Part shown: positions 17,824 to 27,284 of the stretch, in pieces
How the letters are laid out: the number at the start of each line of letters is the position of its first letter
Numbering within the stretch: the stretch's first letter is position 1
Source of the DNA: Defluviitaleaceae bacterium
Lineage (GTDB): Bacteria > Bacillota > Clostridia > Lachnospirales > WQUN01
Reading direction: 5' to 3'
Assembly: GCA_009780315.1 (NCBI GenBank)
Contig: WRAH01000003.1
Coordinates: 62,001 to 126,000, forward strand
DNA: 64,000 bases
The notes under the pieces: generated by a model
Told to the model about the DNA's origin: nothing
What the model saw: only the letters and a program-made list of their open reading frames with translations
The model's database searches: none
Translations under genes and position numbers: made by a program

Positions 17824-20151
17824 TTATTTTAATTTTTCCGACAACATAGGTATAAAACGACTATCGGTTCTCATTGCGGACTTAATATGTTTAATTGCCA
17901 ATGCTTTATCATGTTTTGAATCATCAGCCATTTGAGCATGGTATATGACTTGGTGCAGTTTTGACGTAAGCTTTTCTAGGGACATGTGTTTAATATAGTT
18001 AAAAATGATTTTTTGCCATATAGTAGCTGAAGAAAAATTTTTTAATACGACATGACATTCAAAGATTAATTCCGCTATTGCCAATAACCCTGTTTTACTT
18101 GCATAGGCAACATTAACCGTGCTTATTTCTGAAATATCTAATTGGCTATCAAGGAATAACTGAATAAGATTGTGGGCGTTTTCGTATGATTGTATTGCTT
18201 GTCCATATTCTTTTAAGTCTAAATGGCAGTTTCCCTTTTCAGCATACATATCTATTGCTGTAACAGATAGTTGTGGTCTAAGTGTAAAATATTCGTCTAC
18301 AGTAGATATTGCCATGCGTTGGCTTTCATTGGTACCAAGTTTTATATAGTATTCAACCAACATGAGGTAAAACGCTGGAAACAGATTGCTATTGGGATTT
18401 TCTTTTGTGATAGATAGCCCTTCATCAAGATAAGTTTTTGCTTTATCAAATTCCCTTAAAGATATATAGGTTTTAGCTAGATACCTCAGTGTATTTACAT
18501 CATTTGGATTTTCATTATACATACGATGCAATAACGGAAGATTACGTTGTTGCTTTTGCTCAATAATTCCTGGTTCAGAGGCATTGTCATATCCGTAATG
18601 GCGGAAATGGGAATTGAGTGCATAAATTTCACCGTCTATTGTAAGATGCTCATGAACATATCCTTCAAACTGTACATTTTCACTAATTCTACACAGGCGT
18701 ACTGCACTAAACTCGCCAAACGAAATACCGTCGGCTAAATAATTGTGTATTTTGTACGCTGCGCCTTGATATTTTTTATAATGTCCTTGAGTAAAAAACT
18801 TGATTATCTCTGTGCCATCTTCCATATACTCATCTGCATCAAGAAACATAAACCATTCGCCTTTAGCGGCTTTTAAAGTGTGATTTCGTGCCTGTGCAAA
18901 ATCATTATTCCATGGAATTTCTAAGATATTATTTGTGAATTGCTGTGCAATTTTTAAAGTATCATCAGTAGAACCTGTATCGGCTATGATTAGCTCACTT
19001 TTTACCCCATTCATAAGTGGTTGTAGGGCAGTTAGACAATTTTTAAGATGATGGGATTCATTTTTTACAATCATACCAATGGATAGCGTGGTTTTGACTT
19101 GTTGTTTACATTTTATGATATATTCATTTACCATTTTTAAATGATATGCACTTGTACAAGCATCTGTTAATGTACCCAGCTCTGAAATATCAAGCTTTTG
19201 TTTATTGTAAAGAACAAGTAAATCACGTGCCTTTTCAAAAGAAGACGCGGCAGCCTTATAATTTGTCAACACGAAATGGCTCATAGCAGCTTCAATATGC
19301 ATTTTTATAGCACCTACAGAAGGCGCAGGTTTTAGCATAAAATATTCATCTATAACTGCAAGGACTCTATGTGGAGCATTTGGTTTTTGGTCACTTGCAC
19401 AGTATTCAACACGCATATGATAAAAACAGACAAATGCATCATGCTGCATATTTTTGTCAATGATTGATAAGCCTTTATCCAGAAATACCTTTGCCTTTAT
19501 ACGCTCTCCTATTCCGTTATATGAATAAAATAAGTATCTGATAGTTAGTAAATCAGATGGATTCTTTTCATATTTTTTTAACAAAATAGGCAAATTACGT
19601 TGCATCTTTTTTTCAAAAAAATCTGAATCATTTGAATCCCTATACCCATGATGACGGACATAGGCGTTGAGTACAATAGCATTTTCGCCTTGAGGGAGTG
19701 ATTCATGAATACTGCCTGTAAATTTAGTGCATGGGGTTAACTTGCATAAGCGTGGCAACGCAGTTTCTGTGTAATCTGTAGGACTTGAATATTCGCGAAT
19801 ATAGTAGAAGGCATTTGTTGCCTTTTTGTATGCACCGCTTATGAAGAAATCAATAAGTTGCACAGAATCTTCCAAATATTCATCTGCATCTATAAACATA
19901 TACCATTCGCCCTTTGCGGCGCGGACGGTATGATTACGCGCTTCTGCAAAGTCATTATTCCATGAAATTTCAAGTACATTGTTTGTAAACTTTTTTGCAA
20001 TTTGTACTGTATCATCATCTGAGCCTGTATCGGCTATGATTAGCTCACTTTTTACAGCCCTCATGAGTGGTTGTAAAGCTGTGAGGCAGTTTTTAAGATG
20101 ATGGGATTCATTTTTTACAATCATGCCTATGGAAAGTATCAATCGACTCAA
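17824..20151 (-). CDS. double family 2 glycosyltransferase with helical repeats
   Basis: A 775-residue fusion of two copies of the same module. Each copy opens with 'LSIGMIVKNES', then a nucleotide-binding 'ELIIADTGS' and DxD-type 'DADEY' site, a His/Tyr segment and a stretch of TPR-like helices. The second copy begins near residue 356. The first copy lacks the C-terminal segment ('HQVVYHAQMA...HIKTAMR') that ends all other copies, so the fusion probably arose by loss of that part plus a stop and start. Start TTG 20151 is given by alignment with its paralogues; a second TTG three codons on has better spacing to GAGG. Paralogues fill the next 4.4 kb upstream. Likely acts on flagellin or a glycan intermediate in the cytoplasm. 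Confidence 0.7.
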   Translation of the reverse strand: MSRLILSIGMIVKNESHHLKNCLTALQPLMRAVKSELIIADTGSDDDTVQIAKKFTNNVLEISWNNDFAEARNHTVRAAKGEWYMFIDADEYLEDSVQLIDFFISGAYKKATNAFYYIREYSSPTDYTETALPRLCKLTPCTKFTGSIHESLPQGENAIVLNAYVRHHGYRDSNDSDFFEKKMQRNLPILLKKYEKNPSDLLTIRYLFYSYNGIGERIKAKVFLDKGLSIIDKNMQHDAFVCFYHMRVEYCASDQKPNAPHRVLAVIDEYFMLKPAPSVGAIKMHIEAAMSHFVLTNYKAAASSFEKARDLLVLYNKQKLDISELGTLTDACTSAYHLKMVNEYIIKCKQQVKTTLSIGMIVKNESHHLKNCLTALQPLMNGVKSELIIADTGSTDDTLKIAQQFTNNILEIPWNNDFAQARNHTLKAAKGEWFMFLDADEYMEDGTEIIKFFTQGHYKKYQGAAYKIHNYLADGISFGEFSAVRLCRISENVQFEGYVHEHLTIDGEIYALNSHFRHYGYDNASEPGIIEQKQQRNLPLLHRMYNENPNDVNTLRYLAKTYISLREFDKAKTYLDEGLSITKENPNSNLFPAFYLMLVEYYIKLGTNESQRMAISTVDEYFTLRPQLSVTAIDMYAEKGNCHLDLKEYGQAIQSYENAHNLIQLFLDSQLDISEISTVNVAYASKTGLLAIAELIFECHVVLKNFSSATIWQKIIFNYIKHMSLEKLTSKLHQVIYHAQMADDSKHDKALAIKHIKSAMRTDSRFIPMLSEKLK

Positions 20152-21632
20152 CCTCGCAATTTTGAAGATAATATGGACACAAAGCGACTATCTATACGCA
20201 TGGCAGTTTTTATATGATTCATGGCCGTAGTATTGTCCCCTTGTTTTTTGCACATGTCTGCTATGTGGACATGATATATGATTTGATGAACACTGGACAG
20301 ATTTTCTTTTAAATCGTGACGTATTAAATAGTCAGCCATGATGTCTTTGTATAAGTCAAAAAAGGGTTGAATAATTTTTGCCACATTTGAATAACTCCTC
20401 ACAATTAAATCAAAAGCCTCAATAAACTCATCACCTAGCGTAATTATGCGTTTAAATAGCTCCTCATATCTCTCAACTTGTTCACTTTTAGAAATAGCAT
20501 CTTGATAAAATCGTAAATCACTAATGCGTTGGATAGGCATATGACTTAGTGCAACAAAAGCACTATTATAGTCCTTCAACTGCATAAAACATTCAAATAT
20601 ATTGCTCATGATTAAATTATTAGTACGGTTACCTCTATAGATTGATGCAAACGTACCTGCTCCAGAAATGTCAAGCGTTCCAGTTTTGTGAAGCTGGATT
20701 AATTCATACGCCTTAATGTATGCTTCCGCGGCAAACCTATACGCTTTAAGTGCAAAATGGCTTTTTGCTTTCGCCATATTTACATCTATGTCTCCAATTG
20801 ACAGCTTTGGCTTTAATATAAAATATTCTTTGATGATTTCCAATATTTTTTGATGTGATTCTTGGGTGTTTATCCATTGATAGTATTCTATATGCAATAA
20901 ATAGACACTGGAAAAATTAGCATTATTTGGATTTGTTTTAACTATATTTAAACATTTATCTACATATGTTTTTGCCTTGTCTAACGCACCTAGTGCCATA
21001 TAATTTCGTGCAATAGTACGAGCCGCTGTTAAATTGTTAGGGTTTTCACTTAAATCTTTTTCTAGCAAGGAAAAGTTGCGTAACGCCTTTTTTTGACTAA
21101 GTTCTAAATCATTTTCACCCCAATATCCATAATGATGAACATAGGTGTTGATGATAACCGCTTTATCAACATGCGGTAGTGTTTCATGAACATGTCCGGT
21201 AAATTTTGCAATAGGTGTCATTTTATATAATCGGTATACTAATAATTCTGTAAAATCTACTTGGTTCCAATAATTGCGCTGAAAGTAAAGTGCGCCATCC
21301 CATTTATTGCAAATACCAGTATTAAAGAACTTTATAAACTCAGTAGCATCTGCCAAATATTCATCTGCATCTATAAACATATACCACTCCCCTTTAGCCG
21401 CATTGAGGGTATAATTCCTTGCTTCTGCAAAACTGTCATTCCAAGGGATTTCTATTACATTGCTTGTAAATGCTTTAGCTATTTGAACAGTGTCGTCTGT
21501 AGAGCCTGTATCTGCGATAATTAACTCACTTTCAACCGCTAACATTAAGGGCTGTAAAGCAGTTAAACAATTTCTAAGATGGCGAGATTCATTTTTTACA
21601 ATCATTCCAATGGAGAGTTTCAACGTATTCAA
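20148..21632 (-). CDS. family 2 glycosyltransferase with helical repeats, paralogue 2
   Basis: 494-residue copy of the module: GT-A domain in the first 200 residues ('ELIIADTGSTDDT', 'FIDADEY'), then TPR-like helices and the shared tail ending 'HIKTAMRIDSRFVSIL'. The combination resembles SunS-type protein glycosyltransferases and other GT2-TPR proteins that glycosylate proteins directly, so flagellin Ser/Thr is a possible acceptor. It starts with TTG at 21632, whose TTGA overlaps the stop of the gene before it; its own stop overlaps the next start the same way. A second in-frame TTG nine bases on has the better ribosome-site spacing. Confidence 0.7.
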   Translation of the reverse strand: MNTLKLSIGMIVKNESRHLRNCLTALQPLMLAVESELIIADTGSTDDTVQIAKAFTSNVIEIPWNDSFAEARNYTLNAAKGEWYMFIDADEYLADATEFIKFFNTGICNKWDGALYFQRNYWNQVDFTELLVYRLYKMTPIAKFTGHVHETLPHVDKAVIINTYVHHYGYWGENDLELSQKKALRNFSLLEKDLSENPNNLTAARTIARNYMALGALDKAKTYVDKCLNIVKTNPNNANFSSVYLLHIEYYQWINTQESHQKILEIIKEYFILKPKLSIGDIDVNMAKAKSHFALKAYRFAAEAYIKAYELIQLHKTGTLDISGAGTFASIYRGNRTNNLIMSNIFECFMQLKDYNSAFVALSHMPIQRISDLRFYQDAISKSEQVERYEELFKRIITLGDEFIEAFDLIVRSYSNVAKIIQPFFDLYKDIMADYLIRHDLKENLSSVHQIIYHVHIADMCKKQGDNTTAMNHIKTAMRIDSRFVSILSSKLRG

Positions 21633-23146
21633 CCTTTTGACCTCAATTTAGCAGATAAAATTGGTACAAAGCGGCTGTCTGCACGCATAGCCGTTTTTAT
21701 GTGTTGTACTGCGACGGTAGTATCATGTTGGGCCAAGTCTGCCATTTGTGCATAGTATACAACTTGATGTACACTTGGAAGGGATTTTATTTCATCATAT
21801 TTAAGGCCATTACGTATCAAAAAACCATATATTGTTTTCTGATATAGCTCAAAAAACGGTTGAATAAGTTTAACAATGAAACTGTAGTTTCTGATGGTTT
21901 TGTCAAAGGCGTTAATAAATTTATCCATAAGCTTTATATTAATATCACTAAGCTTTAGTATATGTTTAAGCAAATGTTCATATAGCTCAAGCTTGCCGCT
22001 TAGAGTAATGACCTCATTAAATCTTGTAAACTCTTTTATTCTTTGCAGTGGTTTTTTGAATAACCACACGAGCGCATTGTCATAATCATTTATAGTTATA
22101 TAACAACTGATTATATTTCCCATAATTATATTGTCTGTGCTTTCATTTGCCATTGGGGCAAGCAGTGTTGTGATTTCTGATGCATCCAATTCGCCTTTAT
22201 AATAAAGCTGTATTAAATCGTGCGTCGCAATATATGACAAAGCGGCGGCATGGTATTCTTTAAGGTCAAAGTGACTTGCGGCTTTTGTACACATTAAATC
22301 AATTGAGCCAATAGACGGCTTTTGTTTAATTTTATGAAACTCATCAACAATCGTTATAACTTTGCGATGGGCTTCAGGTGTATCAATTTTGCTATAATGC
22401 ACTGCATACATGATATAAAAACTTACAAACGAAGGATGGTTCACATTTTTTTGAGCAATAGCCAAACCCATATCCAAGTACCTCTTCGCATTATCAGGTT
22501 CATTGAGTGTCCAGCAAGTGTAGAATAAAGAGCGTATTGCTGTTAAATCATTTGGATTATCGGCTAATCGCTTTAGAAGCATTGGATAATTTCGAAGTGT
22601 TTTTTTTTTGATAAGCTCTGGGTCAGTATCGCTGACATGTCCATGGTGACGCACATGTGCATTAATTACAAATCCAACTTTCACAGGCGGCAAGCATTCA
22701 TGAACATATCCCGAATATTTTATATCTGGGGTTATTTTACATAAGCGAAATACCAAACATTGCTGATAAGTCACTTCATCTGAATAATTACGTTGATAAT
22801 ATGATGCACCGTCACATCGTTTATAGATGCCTTCTTTGAAGAATTTTATAAACTCCGTTGCATCTTCCAAGTATTCGTCTGCATCTATCGCCATAAACCA
22901 TTCACCTTTAGCGGCTTTAAGTGTATGATTTCGTGCCTCTGCAAAGTCATTATTCCAAGGAATTTCCATTACATTGTTTGTGAAGTCTTTGGCAATTTGA
23001 ATCGTATCGTCGGTAGAGCCTGTATCTGCTATGATGAGTTCACTTTCTACTGCATCCATTAGCGGGTGTAAGGCAATTAAACAGTTGCGTAAATGAGCAG
23101 ACTCATTTTTTACAATCATTCCAATAGAAAGCTTCAAATGACTCAA
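21629..23146 (-). CDS. family 2 glycosyltransferase with helical repeats, paralogue 3
   Basis: 505-residue copy. GT-A core with 'ELIIADTGSTDDT' and 'AIDADEY' near residue 85; the preceding residue pattern differs slightly from the other copies (AIDADEY against FIDADEY). The helical part is about 40 residues longer than in paralogue 4, mainly in the section before the shared tail 'HQVVYYAQMADLAQHD'. Start TTG 23146 with TTGA overlap to the gene before. The divergence of the helical part against the conserved GT core suggests that acceptor or partner recognition varies between copies. Confidence 0.7.
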   Translation of the reverse strand: MSHLKLSIGMIVKNESAHLRNCLIALHPLMDAVESELIIADTGSTDDTIQIAKDFTNNVMEIPWNNDFAEARNHTLKAAKGEWFMAIDADEYLEDATEFIKFFKEGIYKRCDGASYYQRNYSDEVTYQQCLVFRLCKITPDIKYSGYVHECLPPVKVGFVINAHVRHHGHVSDTDPELIKKKTLRNYPMLLKRLADNPNDLTAIRSLFYTCWTLNEPDNAKRYLDMGLAIAQKNVNHPSFVSFYIMYAVHYSKIDTPEAHRKVITIVDEFHKIKQKPSIGSIDLMCTKAASHFDLKEYHAAALSYIATHDLIQLYYKGELDASEITTLLAPMANESTDNIIMGNIISCYITINDYDNALVWLFKKPLQRIKEFTRFNEVITLSGKLELYEHLLKHILKLSDINIKLMDKFINAFDKTIRNYSFIVKLIQPFFELYQKTIYGFLIRNGLKYDEIKSLPSVHQVVYYAQMADLAQHDTTVAVQHIKTAMRADSRFVPILSAKLRSKG

Positions 23147-24537
23147 CCTTTCGAGGGTAGTTTAGTAGATAATATTGGCACAAAGCGGCTGTCAGCGCGC
23201 ATGGCTGTTTTGATATGGTTTATTGCGGCAGTGTTGTCACCTTGTTTTTTGCAAATATCAGCCATTTGTGCATGATATACAACTTGATGAAGACTAGGAA
23301 GATGCTCTTTCAAGTTATGACGCATGAGATAATCATATATCGCTTGCTGATATAAATCAAAAAATGGCTGGATTATTTTTGCGACCGACTTATGCCCTCG
23401 AATTATCTCATCAAAAACAATAAGAAGCTCGTCCTTTTGCTCAAGCTTAACGATGTGTTTTAACGCATTTTCATAGTCATTCATCCTCATGTAGCAACGT
23501 GCAATATTGCTCATTATCATATTTGCAGAATCATCATTGACATTATTTAATATTAGTGTGCCTATTTCTGAAATATCTAGTCTGCCAGCTTTGTATAATT
23601 GTATTGTTTCATATGCTTTAATCAGTGATATTACTGTATCTTGATATTCGCCCAATACAAAATGACTTTCTGCTTTTGCAATATACATATCTACCGCGCC
23701 AATAGAAAGCTGTTGTTTAAGGGTAAAATATTCATTAGCAATTTCTATAACTTTGTGATGTGCATCAATCGTGCCAATTTGATTATAAAGTTTTGCATGT
23801 AAAATATAAAAACTTGAGAAATCACCATGTTTTGCATTACCATCAATTATTTCAAGTCCTTTACAAATATATTTTTTTGCTTCATCATATGCCTTCATCC
23901 ATTTATAATCATAAGCTAATGCACGAATAACAATTAAATTATTAGGATTGTCTTGCACTTCCTTTATCAATATAGGCAGATTCCGCTCTGTCTTTTTTTT
24001 ACCAAACTCTGTCTCTTCATCCTGTACATATCCATAGTGATGGACATAGGTGTTTATCAAGTACATCGTACCATTCGCAGGTAATGTTTCATGAATACGC
24101 CCTGTAAATTTAGTTTCTGGCGTTATTTTTCGCAGGCGATATGCTGCACTTTGCGTATACCGTCCATCTTCTGCATAATTTCGCACATAATATCCTGCCG
24201 CAATATAGTGATTGCAAGTGCCCTGCTTGAAAAACTTAATAATTTCTTTTGCATCATGCAAGTATTCATCTGCATCTATAAACATAAACCACTCACCTTT
24301 TGCGGCACGCAATGTATGGTTTCGTGCTTCTGCAAAATCATCATTCCATGGAATTTCCATAACATGATCTGTAAACGCCTTGGCGATTTGAACAGTGTCA
24401 TCCGTAGAGCCTGTATCTGCTATGATAAGTTCGCTTTTTATGGCACTCAAAAGTGACTGAAGTGCTGTTAGGCAGTTTTTTAAATGTTTAGATTCATTCT
24501 TCACAATCATCCCAATAGAAAGTTTCAATAGGCTCAA
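23143..24537 (-). CDS. family 2 glycosyltransferase with helical repeats, paralogue 4
   Basis: 464-residue copy and the first gene of the minus-strand operon. It shows 'LSIGMIVKNESKHLKNC', 'ELIIADTGSTDDT', 'FIDADEY' and the C-terminal 'HQVVYHAQMADICKK' plus 'HIKTAMRADSRFVPIL'. TTG 24537 is the start by alignment, with AGAGG directly before it; TTG 24528 is 9 bases from GAGG and may be the real initiator. A promoter with an extended -10 lies at 24550-24558, immediately after the fliB terminator, giving a leader of only 10-20 bases. Confidence 0.7.
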   Translation of the reverse strand: MSLLKLSIGMIVKNESKHLKNCLTALQSLLSAIKSELIIADTGSTDDTVQIAKAFTDHVMEIPWNDDFAEARNHTLRAAKGEWFMFIDADEYLHDAKEIIKFFKQGTCNHYIAAGYYVRNYAEDGRYTQSAAYRLRKITPETKFTGRIHETLPANGTMYLINTYVHHYGYVQDEETEFGKKKTERNLPILIKEVQDNPNNLIVIRALAYDYKWMKAYDEAKKYICKGLEIIDGNAKHGDFSSFYILHAKLYNQIGTIDAHHKVIEIANEYFTLKQQLSIGAVDMYIAKAESHFVLGEYQDTVISLIKAYETIQLYKAGRLDISEIGTLILNNVNDDSANMIMSNIARCYMRMNDYENALKHIVKLEQKDELLIVFDEIIRGHKSVAKIIQPFFDLYQQAIYDYLMRHNLKEHLPSLHQVVYHAQMADICKKQGDNTAAINHIKTAMRADSRFVPILSTKLPSKG

Positions 24538-24549
24538 CCTCTTTCTTAG

Positions 24550-24558
24550 ATTATATCA
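24550..24558 (-). promoter_or_regulatory. extended -10 promoter for the glycosyltransferase operon
   Basis: Minus-strand TGATATAAT fits TGnTATAAT exactly. No good -35 is found 17 bases upstream because the fliB terminator lies there. Transcription would start near 24543. Confidence 0.55.
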
Positions 24559-24565
24559 GTATAAC

Positions 24566-24603
24566 AAAAAAACGCGTCTTGCAAAAGCAAGACGCGTTTT
24601 TTT
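24566..24603. terminator. strong bidirectional terminator after fliB
   Basis: Seventeen-base perfect arms (24566-24582 and 24587-24603) with an AAAA loop; the outer seven pairs are A/T and serve as T run on either strand. It begins three bases after the fliB stop. Confidence 0.9.
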
Positions 24604-24605
24604 GT

Positions 24606-25799
24606 CTAGTCAATGTTTCCCAGTATACCCAACATAATCGCTAGATTTGTACTTTGGAAAACTTGAGCTATTTCAGTACGAAAATCTGGATATCCTATGG
24701 TTTTTCTATGAAATAAATATATCGCAGCAGTCATTTCTTCATGGGTTAATTCTGTAGATGCATGAAATACACCAGCGGCAAAAAGCAATTGTGTAATAAA
24801 TTCACCCAAGAAAGCTGTATATGCACTAGCATAATCATCTGCACCTTTAGGGAATTTTTTATCGTGCAGGTTATACATCAAATAACTTGTAAATACATTT
24901 GTATTTGCATTGATATACGGTACTATCAATTTATCATATGCTTCTAAAAATTGAGTCGCAATGTTTTCATCATCAAGTGCTTTGCCAAAATTACTTACTA
25001 ACATATAGTACTCTGCATTTTCAATATCTTCTGTTGTATCTTTATGAGAAGCCGCCACAGATGCTGCAACTTTTAATATTTGTACCAAAGCATTGTTTCT
25101 AACGTCTGTATCCAAGCCCGTTAAGCTTTTGTGAAGTTCTCCCATGAGACCAGCTGTGCCCATTTGTTTGCGATAAGCACCAATAGTTGTATCAACACCT
25201 GCTGAAAAGTTATTATCTTTAGGCAGTTTTGCTAAAGTTCTCATAAATACACCCATGTAAACCAGCTTATCCTTTAAAGTGAACCAGTCATATTGGACGA
25301 TATCTAAAAGCATACTGCGTATTTTGTATTCATCTGCTTCAAAAGGTGCTGGGGCAGGTGAAGTTTGTCCTTCTGTTGGCATATGCGCTAATTCTAAACG
25401 ATTGTCACCAAATAAAAGACATTTGACCGCTTCTGGACAGGATAGATGTAAAGTAGGTTCTAATGTCCCATTAAAAAACGCTGCTTTTCTAGGGAAATTT
25501 TTGCAACTATTACATAAATACTCCTCACCCATTTGAATTTGTATATTACAAAAGCCATACTCATCCAAATGAGGACATCTACCATTTTCAAGTGCTTTGA
25601 ATTTTACGATATCATCAACTTCCTCTAGTGAGGCTCTGATAACCTCGCCAGATTCACCAGACAAATTTTTATATTTTTCATGGGTATCAGAGTCTACATA
25701 TAGTAAACGCACAGAATTGCGACAGCAATTATCCGAGCAAATTCCTGCCAGGCAGTTAAACTCGTTGACCGTTTTTGGAAAAAACATTGTATTTTTCAA
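24606..25799 (-). CDS. fliB: FliB-type flagellin lysine-N-methylase
   Basis: Homologue of FliB, the enzyme that methylates lysines of flagellin in Salmonella (397 aa here, FliB about 400). The cysteine-rich N-terminus expected for the YkgJ/FliB cluster is visible: C16, C21, C25 and C26 ('CLAGICSDNCC'), then 'GRCPHLD', 'GFCNIQ', 'YLCNSCKNFPR' and 'LSCPEAVKCLL', together a likely Fe-S cluster site. The rest is helical. Start TTG 25799 lies 9 bases after AGGAG; an ATG four codons later has no site. Own sigA promoter and terminator. Placed directly downstream of flagellin, but that flagellin has a single lysine, which questions the usual substrate. Confidence 0.8.
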   Translation of the reverse strand: MKNTMFFPKTVNEFNCLAGICSDNCCRNSVRLLYVDSDTHEKYKNLSGESGEVIRASLEEVDDIVKFKALENGRCPHLDEYGFCNIQIQMGEEYLCNSCKNFPRKAAFFNGTLEPTLHLSCPEAVKCLLFGDNRLELAHMPTEGQTSPAPAPFEADEYKIRSMLLDIVQYDWFTLKDKLVYMGVFMRTLAKLPKDNNFSAGVDTTIGAYRKQMGTAGLMGELHKSLTGLDTDVRNNALVQILKVAASVAASHKDTTEDIENAEYYMLVSNFGKALDDENIATQFLEAYDKLIVPYINANTNVFTSYLMYNLHDKKFPKGADDYASAYTAFLGEFITQLLFAAGVFHASTELTHEEMTAAIYLFHRKTIGYPDFRTEIAQVFQSTNLAIMLGILGNID

Positions 25800-25839
25800 T
25801 CACATCATCTCCTGTAAGTATGAAATATTTGAGAATTAA

Positions 25840-25868
25840 ATTGTATGTCATTTGCAGTTTTTTGTCAA
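25840..25868 (-). promoter_or_regulatory. sigA promoter of fliB
   Basis: Minus strand: perfect TTGACA (25868-25863), 17-base spacer, TACAAT (25845-25840). Forty bases before the TTG start. Confidence 0.75.
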
Positions 25869-25885
25869 TTATATAAATTTTAGTA

Positions 25886-25923
25886 AAAAGAAGAAGCTGC
25901 CCCTAGGGGCAGCTTCTTCTTTT
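25886..25923. terminator. flagellin terminator, 38-base perfect palindrome
   Basis: Arms of 19 bases (25886-25904 and 25905-25923) are exact complements around CCCCTAGGGG. The minus-strand copy ends in TTCTTCTTTTTA directly after the flagellin stop, so it ends the flagellin mRNA. Confidence 0.9.
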
Positions 25924-25938
25924 ACTTTAAGTTTTCGA

Positions 25939-27279
25939 TTAACGAAGTACTTGAAGCAAGTTGTTTGGCATTTGGTTTGCTTGAGAAAGCATAGACATTG
26001 AAGCTTGTTGAAGCACGTTTGACATGGTGAAGCGCATCATTTCGCGTGCCATATCAGCGTTTCTTACACGGCTTTCTGAATCTTGAAGATTCTCGCTGGA
26101 GACATCCAAGCTGCGCATGGTGTAATCCATACGGTTTTGTACAGCACCAAGGTTTGCACGAACGCTTGCAACGTCATCAAGTGCGCCTTGAATATTGGAA
26201 AGTAGTGGAGAAATTTCAACACCGCGTCCAATACCGCCACCAGAACCTGGGTTAGCTGTCATGATAGATGTAACATTAGCAATAGCAGATGCTGCTGTAA
26301 TAGCACGAGATACTTGCTCAAAGTCATAGGTGATACCTTGACCTGCGTTTGCACCTACTTGGAAGAATGCAACGTTGTTACCTGTTGATGTTGCGCCTCT
26401 AAAGCTAGCAATAGATGTAAAGACGTTGTTCGCAGCCATCATCATATTGGTTCTGATTTGGTTAAGGCTGGTTGTTGTGTTTTGAAGCTCTGTTAGACGG
26501 TCGCTCAACAAACCAAGAAGCTCTGTGGCTGTATTTGTGCCGTTAACTGTTGCAGCAGTAATGTTGCTTGGCATTGCGGAGATACCTTGACCTGAAATTG
26601 TAGATTGGAATGTTAATCCAAGATCTGAAGTTACAGTAGCCATATCTACGGTACCAAGTGCATCGCGAATTACAGCTTGCTCTCTAGCATTAAGAGAGTT
26701 CAGATGTGTTCCGCCAGCTACACGGTTAAGAATTTCACGGGCTTCTGTGATAAGCTCACGATTGCTGTCAAGCCTATTGAAAGCTTCTGTGATGATAGCT
26801 GAGTTTGTTTCCAAACGCGCCATGTTGTTGTTGATTTCTGAATCCATAGCAGGACCCATAGCAAGTACGCGGTTGGTGTTGAACTCTACGCGTTGTTGCA
26901 TAGATTGAATTTCGCTTGATAGTTGAGAAAGTTCTTGCTCAATCATCGCGCGTTGATCTTGTGTGTTTGTGTCGTTGGCTGATTGAACGGTAAGTTCGCG
27001 AACACGTTGAAGCATGTTACCGATTTCTTCTAAGCCACCTTCTGTTGTAAGAAGCATTGCTTGACCATCTTGTGCGTTACGGCTTGCTTGATCAAGACCG
27101 CGGATTTGTGCGCGCATGGTTTCAGAAATTGCTAGACCAGCTGCATCGTCAGCTGCGCTGTTGATTCTGTAACCACTAGAAAGACGGTTGCTAGCTGTGC
27201 GTTGCTCAAGGCCTACGTTTTTCATGTTTCTGTGGGCGTTGAGAGAGAAAATGTTTGTACGTACTACCATGTTAGACAT
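25939..27279 (-). CDS. flagellin
   Basis: Flagellar filament protein of 446 aa. The N-terminal D0/D1 region is classic ('VVRTNIFSLNAHRNM', 'RLSSGYRINSAADDAAGLAIS', 'NAQDGQAMLLTTEGG', 'RVRELTVQSAND'), as is the C-terminal D1/D0 ('LGAVQNRMDYT', 'ESRVRNADMAREMM', 'QASMSMLSQANQ', ending 'LLQVLR'). The central 170 residues are Thr/Ser/Asn-rich ('NTTTSLNQ', 'SFRGATSTGNN'), where O-glycosylation would be expected. It contains only one lysine (K20) and no Cys or Trp. GGAGG lies 7 bases before the ATG; a sig28 promoter lies at 27398-27424. The role in the filament is certain by similarity; modification is inferred from the neighbours. Confidence 0.95.
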   Translation of the reverse strand: MSNMVVRTNIFSLNAHRNMKNVGLEQRTASNRLSSGYRINSAADDAAGLAISETMRAQIRGLDQASRNAQDGQAMLLTTEGGLEEIGNMLQRVRELTVQSANDTNTQDQRAMIEQELSQLSSEIQSMQQRVEFNTNRVLAMGPAMDSEINNNMARLETNSAIITEAFNRLDSNRELITEAREILNRVAGGTHLNSLNAREQAVIRDALGTVDMATVTSDLGLTFQSTISGQGISAMPSNITAATVNGTNTATELLGLLSDRLTELQNTTTSLNQIRTNMMMAANNVFTSIASFRGATSTGNNVAFFQVGANAGQGITYDFEQVSRAITAASAIANVTSIMTANPGSGGGIGRGVEISPLLSNIQGALDDVASVRANLGAVQNRMDYTMRSLDVSSENLQDSESRVRNADMAREMMRFTMSNVLQQASMSMLSQANQMPNNLLQVLR

Positions 27280-27284
27280 AAAAT

